Below are positions 9,110 to 18,808 of a stretch of 27,923 bases of DNA, piece by piece. The position numbers and the translations under genes were made by a program. The notes beneath the pieces were generated by a model. It saw only the letters and a list, made by a program, of their open reading frames with translations. It was not told the origin of the DNA and did no database searches. Source of the stretch: Phaeoceros laevis (Eukaryota > Anthocerotophyta > Anthocerotopsida > Notothyladales); NCBI GenBank assembly GCA_049999765.1, contig JBNGIQ010006187.1, positions 1 to 27,923 on the forward strand, written 5' to 3'. Positions within the stretch are counted from its first letter, which is position 1. Each line of letters starts with the position of its first letter.

Positions 9110-9250
9110 GAAAAGGCACATACGTGTCCCAAGGGCGGATAACAGGTACCTGTCTAACCTGTGAACTTGAATAATGCGGTGGAAATGAAGTGCCTTCTTT
9201 GAAGTGATCTGTATGAGCCATCTAACGTAGCCAGAGTCCACATGAAGTGT
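9110..9250 (-). repeat. Diverged third copy of the F-box 3' flank
   Basis: This stretch matches 12220-12375 in the same orientation, and therefore 22285-22435 in the opposite one. Shared words include cacatacgt.tcccaagggcg, aatgcggtggaaatgaa and cgcatgaagt/cacatgaagt. Divergence is clearly higher than between the other two copies. The flank of the F-box gene is thus present at least three times in the window. Confidence 0.65.
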
Positions 9251-9664
9251 TTATGTGCTTCTCAGGCAGAGCCTTCTTTCGCCAGACAGCACACTTAGCT
9301 TGTAAAATATCGCCATACATTGCCCTGCTGCCATCACAGTAATCACATGAGCGATTGTCACACAATTCAGTGGTATCACCAGCACTGTTGGAAAACAAAA
9401 CAAGTTAAATCCATTGAGCTGGCAACGGGCAGAGGAGAACACATAAGCTTTCAAGAGATACAGCAATCCCGGCGAACATCACCCTTGGAACGCGAGTGCA
9501 CTGCACTCGCAATTTCGGCAGGCAAGCCAGTCCCAGCTCCCGGTGACCCCTTTCACGGCAGCTTTAGGTTGGCAATCCAGTCTGTAAAATTCACCCCAGG
9601 AAATTTGCACTGCAATACTGGAAATCACAGTGCTGAATGCAACGTGAGTCATGCAATGCTAGCG
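9251..9664. other. Gene-free stretch upstream of the minus-strand gene's 3' end
   Basis: I find no supported gene here. The plus-strand frame that runs through it continues over the antisense of the protein encoded at 9665-10846 and has no recognisable content. Confidence 0.4.
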
Positions 9665-10846
9665 CTAGTTGTCCACTCTCGGACGTTTCCTTGGGCCGTC
9701 CTCCTGTGTTTCCAGGTCTACCCGGGAATGCAAGAGAGGTGCCCAGTTCAAGCGCCTGGATTGTACCTCACGAGTGACGGTGGCCTGATGCATCCAATCA
9801 ATTTCCTGCCCGTAAAGCTTGTTGGCGAGGAAAGCAACACCGATCTTGAGGGTAAACACCTTGGGGATTCCTCCATATATGGTGTGGAGAATCTTGAGCA
9901 ATTCGCCACCGTGGACTCGAAATTCGGCAGGGCATGTGCTCGACAGGGCACATGTGCCCTTTCGATTACACCCGAACTGGCTGATGACGTTCTTGCACCT
10001 GTATGGCCTCAGGTACTTGGCTGCGACTTGAATGCCCCCAAGCTGTTCCAACCACTTGGTGTACCCAGCTTGTGGGCTGGTGCCTTGGCGTGACAATGCT
10101 GCTGTTCTGTGTTCCAACAGGCCCGGCTCTTTGTCCGTGGTCGCTTTGCCTTTCCTGGTGTAGTACGCGGAACAACTCCCATGGAACTCAACAGTTTCAT
10201 AAGACGGAGTAGGACCACCACTCCTACCACCACCACTTTCACTAGCATCACCAACACCACTATCATCGCCATCCCTGTCGCTAACAGGGAGAACAACAAT
10301 TTCACGAGACGGGGTAGGGCCGCCACTCCCAACACCACTCCTGTCACTGGCGCTGTTGAGCTCAACAACCTGAACGGCCTCATGCACGGTTGTGGCCTGC
10401 CTCAATTCCACAATGATGCACGCGTCCATGGCCTCGTGCCACACACCACCAGCTTCCCACAACTGTGCACACCGAGTGCGAGGTGACAGCCTCTGCCCCT
10501 TTGTCCAGGCACACTGCGCTTGATCATCGTCCTCTGACTCCTCTCCATCGGTTGCCACCCAAACCCTGCCCAAGCCAATGGCGTGGTATGGAGCACGCTT
10601 CAACCTAGGAGCGTACTTCGCCCAAATGTGATCAAAGATCATCCACACATGGAGAACTGTAATGTCCCTAAGACTGACCCAGAAGTGCTCCTCTTCCTCG
10701 AGCTGCTCCTCCTCCTCCCAGGCATTCCCTCTGTCCCACTCCCACTGGATGAAGATAGGAGTTACGGTAGCTTCTGACCCTGGCAGCTTGGAAATCACAG
10801 GAGGAGATGAGAGTGGCGCCCCCGAGCGCTCTTCCAACTGCTCCAT
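9665..10846 (-). CDS. Unrecognised protein, probably nuclear, with acidic and repeat segments
   Basis: This frame of 393 residues begins at the first ATG (10846); an in-frame stop lies upstream near 10880. The N-terminal third has a glutamate-rich patch (WEEEEQLEEEE) and a DEESEDDD-like patch. The middle is serine/glycine-rich with two related units centred on GGPTPSRE and GGPTPSYE. The last 150 residues look more globular, with six cysteines (for example the segment KNVISQFGCNRKGTCALSST). The C-terminus ends in a basic KRPR, which could act as a nuclear signal. I recognise no family. The frame is long, single-exon and has varied composition, which favours a real gene. A domesticated transposon-derived protein is one alternative. 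No function should be assigned. Confidence 0.55.
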   Translation of the reverse strand: MEQLEERSGAPLSSPPVISKLPGSEATVTPIFIQWEWDRGNAWEEEEQLEEEEHFWVSLRDITVLHVWMIFDHIWAKYAPRLKRAPYHAIGLGRVWVATDGEESEDDDQAQCAWTKGQRLSPRTRCAQLWEAGGVWHEAMDACIIVELRQATTVHEAVQVVELNSASDRSGVGSGGPTPSREIVVLPVSDRDGDDSGVGDASESGGGRSGGPTPSYETVEFHGSCSAYYTRKGKATTDKEPGLLEHRTAALSRQGTSPQAGYTKWLEQLGGIQVAAKYLRPYRCKNVISQFGCNRKGTCALSSTCPAEFRVHGGELLKILHTIYGGIPKVFTLKIGVAFLANKLYGQEIDWMHQATVTREVQSRRLNWAPLLHSRVDLETQEDGPRKRPRVDN

Positions 10847-10984
10847 GGCTGCCTTGCGCCGTTTCCCGCTCAATTGGTGCAGGAATCAGCACCGCCAAGC
10901 ACTCAGTGTACTTCCATGATAGGCCGTACACCGGGACTGTGGAGAATTCCCAGGCACGCGTCTGGTCTGTAAGCCACAAAACAA

Positions 10985-11510
10985 TGTCTGATGATGTCCT
11001 GATAACAGCCCTTCAACTTGAAGGGCTGTTATTAGACATTATGTGTGGGACCGCAGTTGTTGAAGGCTTGTGTCTGTTGGTTCTGCCTTGGTTTGCATGT
11101 ACAGCCGGTGCGGAAATATAGAGGATGCTACAAGTATACCTGTAGCTATGACTGTGGTGTATGCTAAGCATGGCTATGACCGAAAAGCGCTCGAACCATT
11201 CTGGGAGTTCGAAGAAAAAGTCAGCAAGCAGGACATACTTCTGTCTGTTGGAATCCTAAATTCCTGTGCCAATACTGCAGCATTAGAGGATGGTATACAT
11301 GTGCATGCCAGAGTAGGTGAGGACGGACTCCAATCCTGTTTCTATGGGAGCAGCTCTCATAAATGTAATCCAGGTGTGGACACATGGATGAAGTTCGTCG
11401 AGTTTTCAACAGCCATGTGGCTGAAGGGGGCGACGAATCATGGAGAGCTGTAGTTGCAGGGTCTATTACCAAACTTGCTGGAACTGAAATCCTGCACTCA
11501 CAGAAGTAGG
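10985..11510 (+). pseudogene. PPR protein relic
   Basis: SVGSALVCMYSRCGNIEDA starts in one frame at about 11070. AKHGYDRKALEPFWEFEE and then GILNSCANTAALEDGIHVHA follow, which are the core of P- and L-type PPR motifs. After about 11350 the reading moves to another frame, where MDEVRRVF and SWRAVVAGSI continue the repeat pattern. The upstream piece LLLDIMCGTAVVEGL belongs to the preceding helix. Shifts and a missing stretch between IEDA and VVYAKHG show the copy is dead. Its motif style differs from that of the relic at 13169-15379, so the two are probably not parts of one gene. Confidence 0.7.
11002..11032. repeat. 31-bp perfect palindrome with one-base centre
   Basis: The 15-base arms ataacagcccttcaa (11002-11016) and ttgaagggctgttat (11018-11032) are exact reverse complements around a single C. 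Pairing can extend outward with mismatches (aatgtct/agacatt). It lies at the start of a PPR relic, where one arm fits the PPR reading and the other is extra. Confidence 0.9.
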
Positions 11511-12204
11511 TGAGACACCCTAGAACGTTACGACAGGACTAGTGTTCGGTGTCTCGTTTTGTCGTTGCACGTTGTCCCGAGGGCACGAACTGCCAATATA
11601 CCCCACAGCGCCCCCGTGTTTTGGTGCCGCAGCTTATATAGCCTTTTTTCTACAATTTTTTATTACGACTATACTTGAACAGGATCTGTTCTATAGCTCG
11701 TACATTCAGTCTGTGTTTCCTGATTCAGACAAACCTCACAATCCGGAAGATGACCGAGGGCTGGCTGGCCTGAGCGCGATTGCCGCGCGGGCGACCCTCC
11801 TTCGGGATAGCTGCCTTGCGCCAGATGAACGTCCCCCTGGCTCATTCCGCCAGGGATGACGGCCAGTCAGCGGTCTGACGGATTAATTTTTTCTTTTTCC
11901 ACAGAGCAGCTCCTTCTTTTGCTGTGCGTGTGTGGAGCATTGCTCCTGGAAGGCTATGTGAAGAGTGGCCACGGAAAACGCTCGTGAGTTCAAGACTCGC
12001 TCAGATTAAATGCAAGGAGAAGAACCGAAACCAGACAAGACCATGTTTTGTGGATGCTGCAAGCATGTGTTCAGGAACTCTGGTGCTCTGGAGATGTCAG
12101 AAACAGTTCATCAAGATTAAGTGATTAGGGAATGATCAGGAGCCGCTCGCATGAGCTGTTGATATGTACATGGGAACCCAATTTCCTCTCGAAGAAAGGT
12201 GTGA
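11511..12204. other. Gene-poor stretch with a faint PPR trace
   Basis: No intact gene is visible. A GC-rich stretch (about 11750-11880) gives one open frame without recognisable content. At about 12040-12121 words such as MLQAC and NSGALEMSETVHQD can be read in different frames, which resembles one eroded PPR motif, but the trace is short. Confidence 0.4.
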
Positions 12205-13168
12205 CGACTTTGTTCAACACATACGTCTCCCAAGGGCGTAAGGTGGTAGGAGTCTCACCTGCATGTGAACTCGAATGACGGAATCTAAAGAACAATGCGG
12301 TGGAAATGAAAGTGCCCTTATTGGAAGTGATGCTGTACGAGCGATCCAGCATGGCCAGTGTCCGCATGAAGTCACAGGAAAACATGGCTTCGCTGGCGAA
12401 CACGTCTTTCAAGTTTTGACATGGCAGAAATGTTCAGGTTTTATTCCCTCATCACTAGAGACACCCCTTGTGGTTCACTGCCTACAAGAAGCATGGTTCC
12501 TCGGCTATCACTTCAGTAATCTAAAACCTCAATTCTTGTGCGAATAATTAACAAGATCGGATGTCACGCTCAAACAATATTCTGTAAACTGTGTTCAAAT
12601 TTGATACTTTCTTCCAGGAGTCCTCACGCAAGTCGTAAAGCACGGCAAACCTCCTGCGCAACCCCCCGAAGGAAACAGATGGACAGAAGTAAATCACCTC
12701 GTTTACGACATAACTTGCCGCCAGTCCAGTCCATGGAAACACAGCATCAGCCCTGGAGGCATCCTCGAGATCACTTTCCAACACTGAGTGCCAACTCCCT
12801 CCAATGGGAATCCCAAGATTGAAAAATGGTAGCTATCTCCGTATGTTCACCATCGGTGATACCCTTCCGGATCCAATGGCACCAAGCGGTGCCATCTACA
12901 ACAACCGCCAGCAGTTTCCCCATACAAGTTAACATACTTAATGCCACGCACCAAACTCTCACCTAAGCATGGTGAAGAGCGTTGAGGTGCATAGATATTT
13001 GTAGGGATGCGAGTCCATGTCTGCTGTTGCAAATCAAACGCCCAGAGCCTGCGTTTATTGTGGCGCGCATGCTTGAGAAAGGATGTGCCACAGGTCAAAA
13101 CCACGAACCTGCCATTAAAAAATCCATGGCCAAAGTTTGCTACATCAGGAAGCCCCGTTCCTTCTTCA
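12205..13168 (-). pseudogene. Truncated inverted copy of the F-box gene 3' end
   Basis: This stretch is the reverse complement of 21453-22449, covering the last 220 or so codons of the F-box gene plus about 330 bases beyond its stop. Identity is high; over the best part (12845-13160) only scattered single differences are seen. The copy lacks the F-box and the N-terminal half. Several small indels break the frame: an extra T near 12930 (acaagttaac against acaagtaac), single-base losses near 12730 and 12820, and a loss of about 18 bases near 12580. The pieces LWAFDLQQQTWTRIPTN and AASYVVNEVIYFCPSV are still readable in separate frames. At its 13168 end it is joined directly to PPR sequence. Confidence 0.9.
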
Positions 13169-14160
13169 AACTTCCACTACCAGCAGATAAGGAACAAAAT
13201 CTTTCGATCGAGGGAAAATCCATGAAATTGTCATCTCTCAAGATGGTGAAGTCTATACATGGTGCTGCTGCTGCAGAGGGGTGTGCTTTCAACCTTTATG
13301 TTGGCAGTGCCCTTGTTGGTTCGTATGGAAAGTCTGGTAGCATTTTGGATGCATACAACGTGTTTGATAGGCTGTTGAAGCCTGATGTGGTGTCCTGGAA
13401 CGCAATGCTTACAGCATATGTTGACCAGGGGTTGCCAGAGAAGTCTTTGCAACTTTATGAGCAAATGTGGGCAGAAGGTGTCAATCCCGATGTGTGGAGC
13501 CTGGTAAGTGTGGTCCAAGCATGTGGCATTATTGCAGATCATGAAGAAGAGGTCTGTGTGGATGGGGAATTCCTGAAAGTGAAGGCTCTGCTGACAGGGA
13601 AGGCGATGCATGCTATCGCTAGCATCTATACATCCGATGTATTCGTTGCGAACACCCTAATTGGTGTGTACGGGAAATGTGGGAGCATTGTGGACGCTCA
13701 AAATGTGTGTCATGAATGGTCGCAGGGTGATGAGGTGACATGGAACGCAATGCTTGCAGCCTGTGTTGAGCAGGGCGAAGCAGAGAGTGCTTTACAGCTG
13801 TATGGACAGATGTGGGAAGCCGGCATGATTCTTGACGTTCGCACCTTTGTGAGCATCATCCAAGCATGTGGAATGCTTGCTGAGAAGGAAGAAAGTGTTC
13901 GTCTAGATGGGGGTTGCATGAAGTTCCAGTCTCTAGGAAGGGTGAAAGAGATGCATGCTGAGGCAATGAAAAAGGGCTTTCATTCAAACGTCTTTGTTGG
14001 AAACACTTCGGTTAGTGTGTATGGCAAGTGTGGGAGCCTTGTGGATGCACAGAAGGTGTTTCAAAGTTTGTCACAGCGTGATGTCGTGTCATGGAATGCG
14101 ATGCTTGCAACCTGTGTTGAGCAGCCCTGGCCAAGAAAAGATGGCCTTGGTCCTGTATGA
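13069..14160 (+). other. Chimeric open frame: antisense F-box sequence fused to PPR repeats
   Basis: The frame is open from at least 12982, and its first ATG is at 13069. Residues 1 to about 33 are the antisense reading of the inverted F-box copy. From about 13169 the same frame continues into genuine PPR repeats for about 320 residues, until the frameshift near 14127 and a stop at 14158-14160. The predicted product is 363 residues. It would be a chance-made N-terminus on a truncated PPR array. No promoter is evident, so expression is unknown. Confidence 0.5.
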
Positions 14161-15379
14161 ACAACTGTTGGAGGCAGGGAAGAGCCCTGATGTAAGTAGC
14201 TTTGTCAGTGCTCTCCAAGCCTGTGGCAAGGCTGCAGATCGGGACGAAGACGGGGTCGTGAATGGGCATTCCACCAAGTTGGAGTGTTTAGAAGTGGGTA
14301 AAGCGCTAGCGATTCATGCCGATCTTCAGACAAAGGGCTATGGTGCAGATGTCTTTGTTGGTAGCACCCTTGTTAGTATGTCCAGGAAGTGGGAGCATCA
14401 TAGATGCACGGGATGTGTTTGATGGGTTGTGTGAGCGGAATGTTGTGTCATGGACCGTAATGCTTGGGGCATATGTTGAGCAGGGCGAAGCAGTGAAGGC
14501 TCTGCAATTGTATGAAAAAATGCGGGAGGAATCGGTCAGTCCAAATGCATGGACCTTTGTGTATGCACTCCAAGCATGTGGTACGCTTGCAGACAAGGAG
14601 GGGGATGCTGTGAATGAATAATCCACTGCTAAAGTAGCCTGCCTGGAAAAGAGGAAGGCCATACAGTGTGACATTCAGAGGAAGGGATATGAGTCCGATG
14701 TGTCTGTTGGTAGCGCTCTTGTGACTATGTATGGAAAGTGTGGGAGCACTGGCGACGCCCAGCATGTATTTGATCGGCTATCCACATGGAATGTGGCATT
14801 GTGGACTGCAATGCTTGCAGCGCATGTTGAGCAGGGACAAGCAGACAAGGCACTGCAGCTCTACAGGCAAATGCATCAGCAAGGCACAAGTCAGCTCTGG
14901 AAACAACTTGAGCCCTATCCTGGCAAACACCCTCATAAGTGCTTACGGGAGATGTGCTAGCATGGTGGAGGCTCAGACTGTGTTTGACTCGGTGACCCAC
15001 CCAGATGTGGTTTCATGGAATGCTCTAATTGCTGGTTATGCCCGACAGGGAGATACTGCCGCAAGCCTACAATGTTATGAGCAAATGCGGCAGGAGCGAG
15101 TGAAACCAAACCGTGTCACATTTCTCCCACTTCTTTCTCCTTGCAGTCATGCTGGCCTTGTGGACAAAGGTGTTGCTTACTTCAAGTCCATGAGCAGGGA
15201 TTACGGCCTGGCCCCAGAGATTGAGCATTATGTGAGTATGGTAGACCTCTTGGCCGGGCAGGATGCTTCACAAGAGTAGACGACTTGAGGTCCAGGATGC
15301 CAATGCAGCCTAACCTGGCCTTGTGGCTGTGCTTGCTGGGTGCCTGTTGAGACATATGTATTGGCATCCTGGACATCAG
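13169..15379 (+). pseudogene. PPR protein gene (PLS class), 5'-truncated and frameshifted
   Basis: At least five PPR units of about 100 residues can be followed, each with a form of VGNTLIGVYGKCGSIVDA, then SWNAML, then an ALQLYEQM helix and FVSxxQACG. The first frame holds to about 14127, the second to about 14400. A third runs on with a stop at 14619-14621 inside it, and a fourth runs from about 14900 to the stop at 15277-15279. A missing base turns the final VDLLGRAG into VDLLAGQD. After the shift GCFTRVDDLRSRMPMQPNLA can be read, the start of an E motif, with a stop soon after at 15349-15351. No DYW domain follows. The 5' part is missing: PPR homology begins mid-motif at the junction with the inverted F-box copy. 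Such proteins normally act in chloroplast or mitochondrial RNA editing. Confidence 0.85.
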
Positions 15380-15904
15380 CATTGGGTGCTTTGGGTAAAA
15401 ATCACATTGGGTGAGGAAGCAAAGGAAATTATCTGTGATGGTGATTTGAGTAAATACTAAATACCACACAGTGCCAAGTTGCCTACAAGTTTACAAGTCC
15501 AGGACGACAGGTTTTAAAAACCTTGTCAACAGATGTTCAGTTGAGTAGAATGTAAGCTTACTGCATTTAAACCAAAACCTGTAGACCTTGAGTAGCATGC
15601 ATTCCGTCGGCCTCTTTAGAGGCTGCAACTTCCATACACTGCCTGAACGACATGGAACCCACAAGGAATGTTCCGCCAAGAAGAAAGTGAAACCTTTCTG
15701 TGTCTGACTTGGTTCAAGGGCTGAGGAAGGAGGGCATACAAGCATCTGTAGGGCATTATGCTTCCTAGAGAGCTGACAATAATATTATGCGGCTATGGGT
15801 ATACAGGACAGATGGCGAACTGGCAAATGTCACAAAAAAAAGCCGGAGGTGCTTCTAAGCGATGAGTTCATCAGGTGCCACAGATTGTGGCATCAGTTCA
15901 CCAT
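15380..15904. other. Gene-free spacer between the PPR relic and the kinase gene
   Basis: I see no coding frame of note on either strand. This spacer should contain the 3' untranslated region of the minus-strand kinase gene, but I see no polyadenylation signal that I would defend. Confidence 0.5.
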
Positions 15905-18808
15905 TTAGAACACAACAGCAGAACTAATGAGGACCAGTTCTAAGCCACGGCCAGCGGGGCTGGTGGAATAGGAATAAAGGCCCCACAGGGTTTGCAACTG
16001 TTTCCACACTTGCTGCATGCTAGGTCTGTCCATGGACATGGCGGCCAAGCAGGTGACAGCCAACCTGCCCACACCAAGAATGGACTCCTGCCCAGCTGCA
16101 GAGCTGAGGATCCCAAGCTTAAGAGAGCTGGATCAACCAGCTGGTCCAACTGGCGTGCATTCAGCAGAGGAAGTGCGTAGCGGACCAAGCCCACCAAGGC
16201 AGGGTTCTCTTTGCCCCTCTCCAAATCTACCACAGGCTGGGCGGAAATAAGCTCCAAGAGCAGCACACCAAAGCTGTAGACGTCGCTCTTAGCAGTGAGT
16301 TGGCCGCTAGTGTGGTACTCGGGATCGATGTAACCAGGGGTGCCCATAGCAGCAGTTGAGACATGAGTAGCCCCCATGGGGGCAAGTTTGGAGATGCCGA
16401 AATCGGCCACCTTGGCATTCAAATCCTGGTCCAGCAGAATGTTTGCCGACTTCACATCCCTGTGAAAAATGGGGGGATTGGCCGCAGAGTGGAGGTAGGC
16501 CAAGGCATCTGCAGTTTGAACAGCGACCAGAAGACGCTGCGTCCAGTCTAAAGGAGCTTCGCCCTGCTTCCCTTGAAGGTGCTCCAGGAGTTTGCCATTG
16601 GGAACGTACTCGAAGACGAGGAGAGCAACCTTGTTCTCCATGCGACACCCTAACAGCGTCACCAGGTTCCTGTGATGGACTTGTGACAAGATCCTGACCT
16701 TGTTTAGGAACTGTTGCTTATCCTGCTCCGATCCTTCACGACGGCTCCTCTTTACGGCCACCATGGTGCCTTGGCTCACTTGCCCTAAGTAGACTTTGCC
16801 AAAGCCTCCCACTCCTATCTCTGAGCTCTGCGCGAAATTGCCTGTAGCCTTCGTGAGGTCTCGCAAGGACATGAGCACAGTGTTGTCCTTGCTCTGAAGC
16901 AATGTGGCGATCAAATCCGCATCCTGCCTATGGCGTTGGGAGTAGACTCGCCGGCGCCACGCAAGGAGCAACAAGCTAGTCACTGAAATGCAGACACATG
17001 GAATGATCACCGCCAGGAGCAGCCGCAAGTTACTTGAGCTGCAAGGTCGCAGAGGATAACCGCATAGACCGGGGTTGTTTCTCAAATCTACATCGATGGT
17101 TTGGGCCAGCTCAGCTATGCTAGCAGGGACACGCCCTTTCAGTCGGTTGTCGGACAGATTCAGCTGCTTCAACGCCGGAAAGTAGCTTCTGTTGAAACGG
17201 AAGTCAGGCAGAAAAGCCCCCACACTGGTGTTGCTTAGATCCAAGACTTGCAACGACTCACTATGAGGCCAACGGTTGAGCCACGTTGGAAGGGCACCCG
17301 CAAGATCGATGCCTGCTAACCGCAACTCCTGCAAAAATGGAAACATTTGAAGCATGGTCTGCAGTGGATCGGGACAGTCCGCTGTACTCCTGATGACGAT
17401 TTTGGTGTTGGACAGGTCCATGGAATAGACGTTCGACGTTCGTGACAGTCTCGACATGTTGAGCTCTCCATGGAACGTAGTGCCCTTCACCCGGAGCTCC
17501 TTCATGTGCAGATCAGCATTTGCTAAAAAGTCGTTGATATTGCCACCGATCTGAGTATGTTGAAGCCACATACGCTGGCCTTGCAAAAGGGCAGGAACCG
17601 TGCCCTCCAGGAGCGCGTTGTAGCTTAGGTCAAGGTCGCGGAGCATCGATATGTAACCAGGCTCGGGCACTTCACCAACCAATAAATTGCGAGACAGATT
17701 GACTGTACCCGACCATTGATATCCGTCCGAGTCCCAAACAAGTAGTAAATCACTGGGAATAGTGCTGATGAGCATGTTGTTAGACAGATTGACAAGGACT
17801 GTGGAAGTCTTGAGCCGGATTCCCCGAGGGATCTCACCAGACAGCTCGTTGCCCGACACATCAAGTGTGACGATGCTGGTCATATTGGCGATTCCCGACG
17901 GTATAGTACCCCTCAAACGGTTTCCGCTGATGTCTAGCGACCTCAAGCTCTTGAGACTCAAGAATTCATCGTCCGAAGTGCAGAACTCCGTAAACATCAT
18001 GATTGTGAGAGAGGTCAAGGCTCACAAGATTGGTCAGACCCAGCAGATCCGGGATGTCTCCAGTGAAGTTATTCTGGGAAAGATCAAGGCTTATAAGACT
18101 GGTGGGATTCCGAAAAAGCTGGCGAGGAATGCTACCATCGAGTTGATTGCCAGCAAGAGACAGATATTGAAGTTGGGGGAAGCAATCCACGCTTGGCATC
18201 CGGAGAAGATCGTTTCTTTCCAAGGAGAGGTATCGTAGATGCTCGCTGCAGCTGGTGTTGGATCCCCAATTCCAGGATCGGATGAAATTTCTTGAAAGAT
18301 CCAACCAAGACAGCCGCGTGCCGCTGAGTGCTTCCAGAATCTTCCATGATGAGCCTCCCAATCCATATAATCCGTCGCCCCCAATGAGGTTGGACGACAG
18401 ATCCAATTCTTGAAGGTTTGAAAGAGAGCTCAGGCGGCTGAAGTTGAAGCCAAGTAGAGACCAGCCGGAGAGGCGGAGCCCCTGGACTCGATCCGAACCT
18501 GCGGTGCAGCTCACTCCAATCCAAGCGCAGGGCGTTGTGTCGTTTTCATGCCAGGTCGCAAAAAAATCTGACAGCCTTAGGCTTACTGACGTTCCATTAG
18601 GCAAATGTATGCTGGGCCGCGCGCCGATCGTGAGCTCCGCATCTCTTTTGAGGTCCAAGAGCACCATTCCATCGTCGGACAGAGCAGCGGCACCGGTTGG
18701 CATGCATATGCGCACAAGGCCGAGGTATCCCAACAAGCTAAAAAGGAGAAACAACGTTAACCAAGATGTCCATTGTCTAACACGATGTGACTCACATGAG
18801 TCCTTCAT
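15905..18808 (-). pseudogene. LRR receptor-like kinase with two frame changes
   Basis: The first ATG is at 18808. Frame 1 gives a hydrophobic signal (about residues 13-35), an LRR N-terminal cap with CAWIGVSC, and LRRs (LDLSSNLIGG, LSLAGNQLDGSIP, LDLSQNNFTGDIP), then stops at 17966-17968. A second frame, overlapping from 18018, continues with more LRRs, a transmembrane helix (LLLAVIIPCVCISVTSLLLL) and a WAK-like kinase: IGVGGFGKVY, AVKR, HRDVKSAN, DFG and GTPGYIDPEY. Near 16100-16150 the conserved kinase end returns to frame 1 (GVGRLAVTCLAAMSMDRPSM) and ends with a stop at 15905-15907. The helix-C glutamate that should pair with the AVK lysine is a lysine (FLNKVRIL). Such kinases sense extracellular ligands at the plasma membrane. 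Two shifts plus the lost glutamate suggest a pseudogene, but sequencing indels cannot be excluded. No introns are seen. Confidence 0.75.

Noticed and set aside
9320-10093. Plus-strand frame of 257 codons
   Set aside because: It largely overlaps, in antisense, the more convincing minus-strand protein at 9665-10846, and its content is not recognisable.
15940-18018. Reading the kinase C-terminus as the cysteine/proline-rich tail of the open frame
   Set aside because: The conserved end of the kinase domain is found in the other frame at the same place, so the tail is a frameshift product.
17762-18238. Plus-strand frame across the LRR region
   Set aside because: It is the complement of repeated LRR codons, a common shadow effect.
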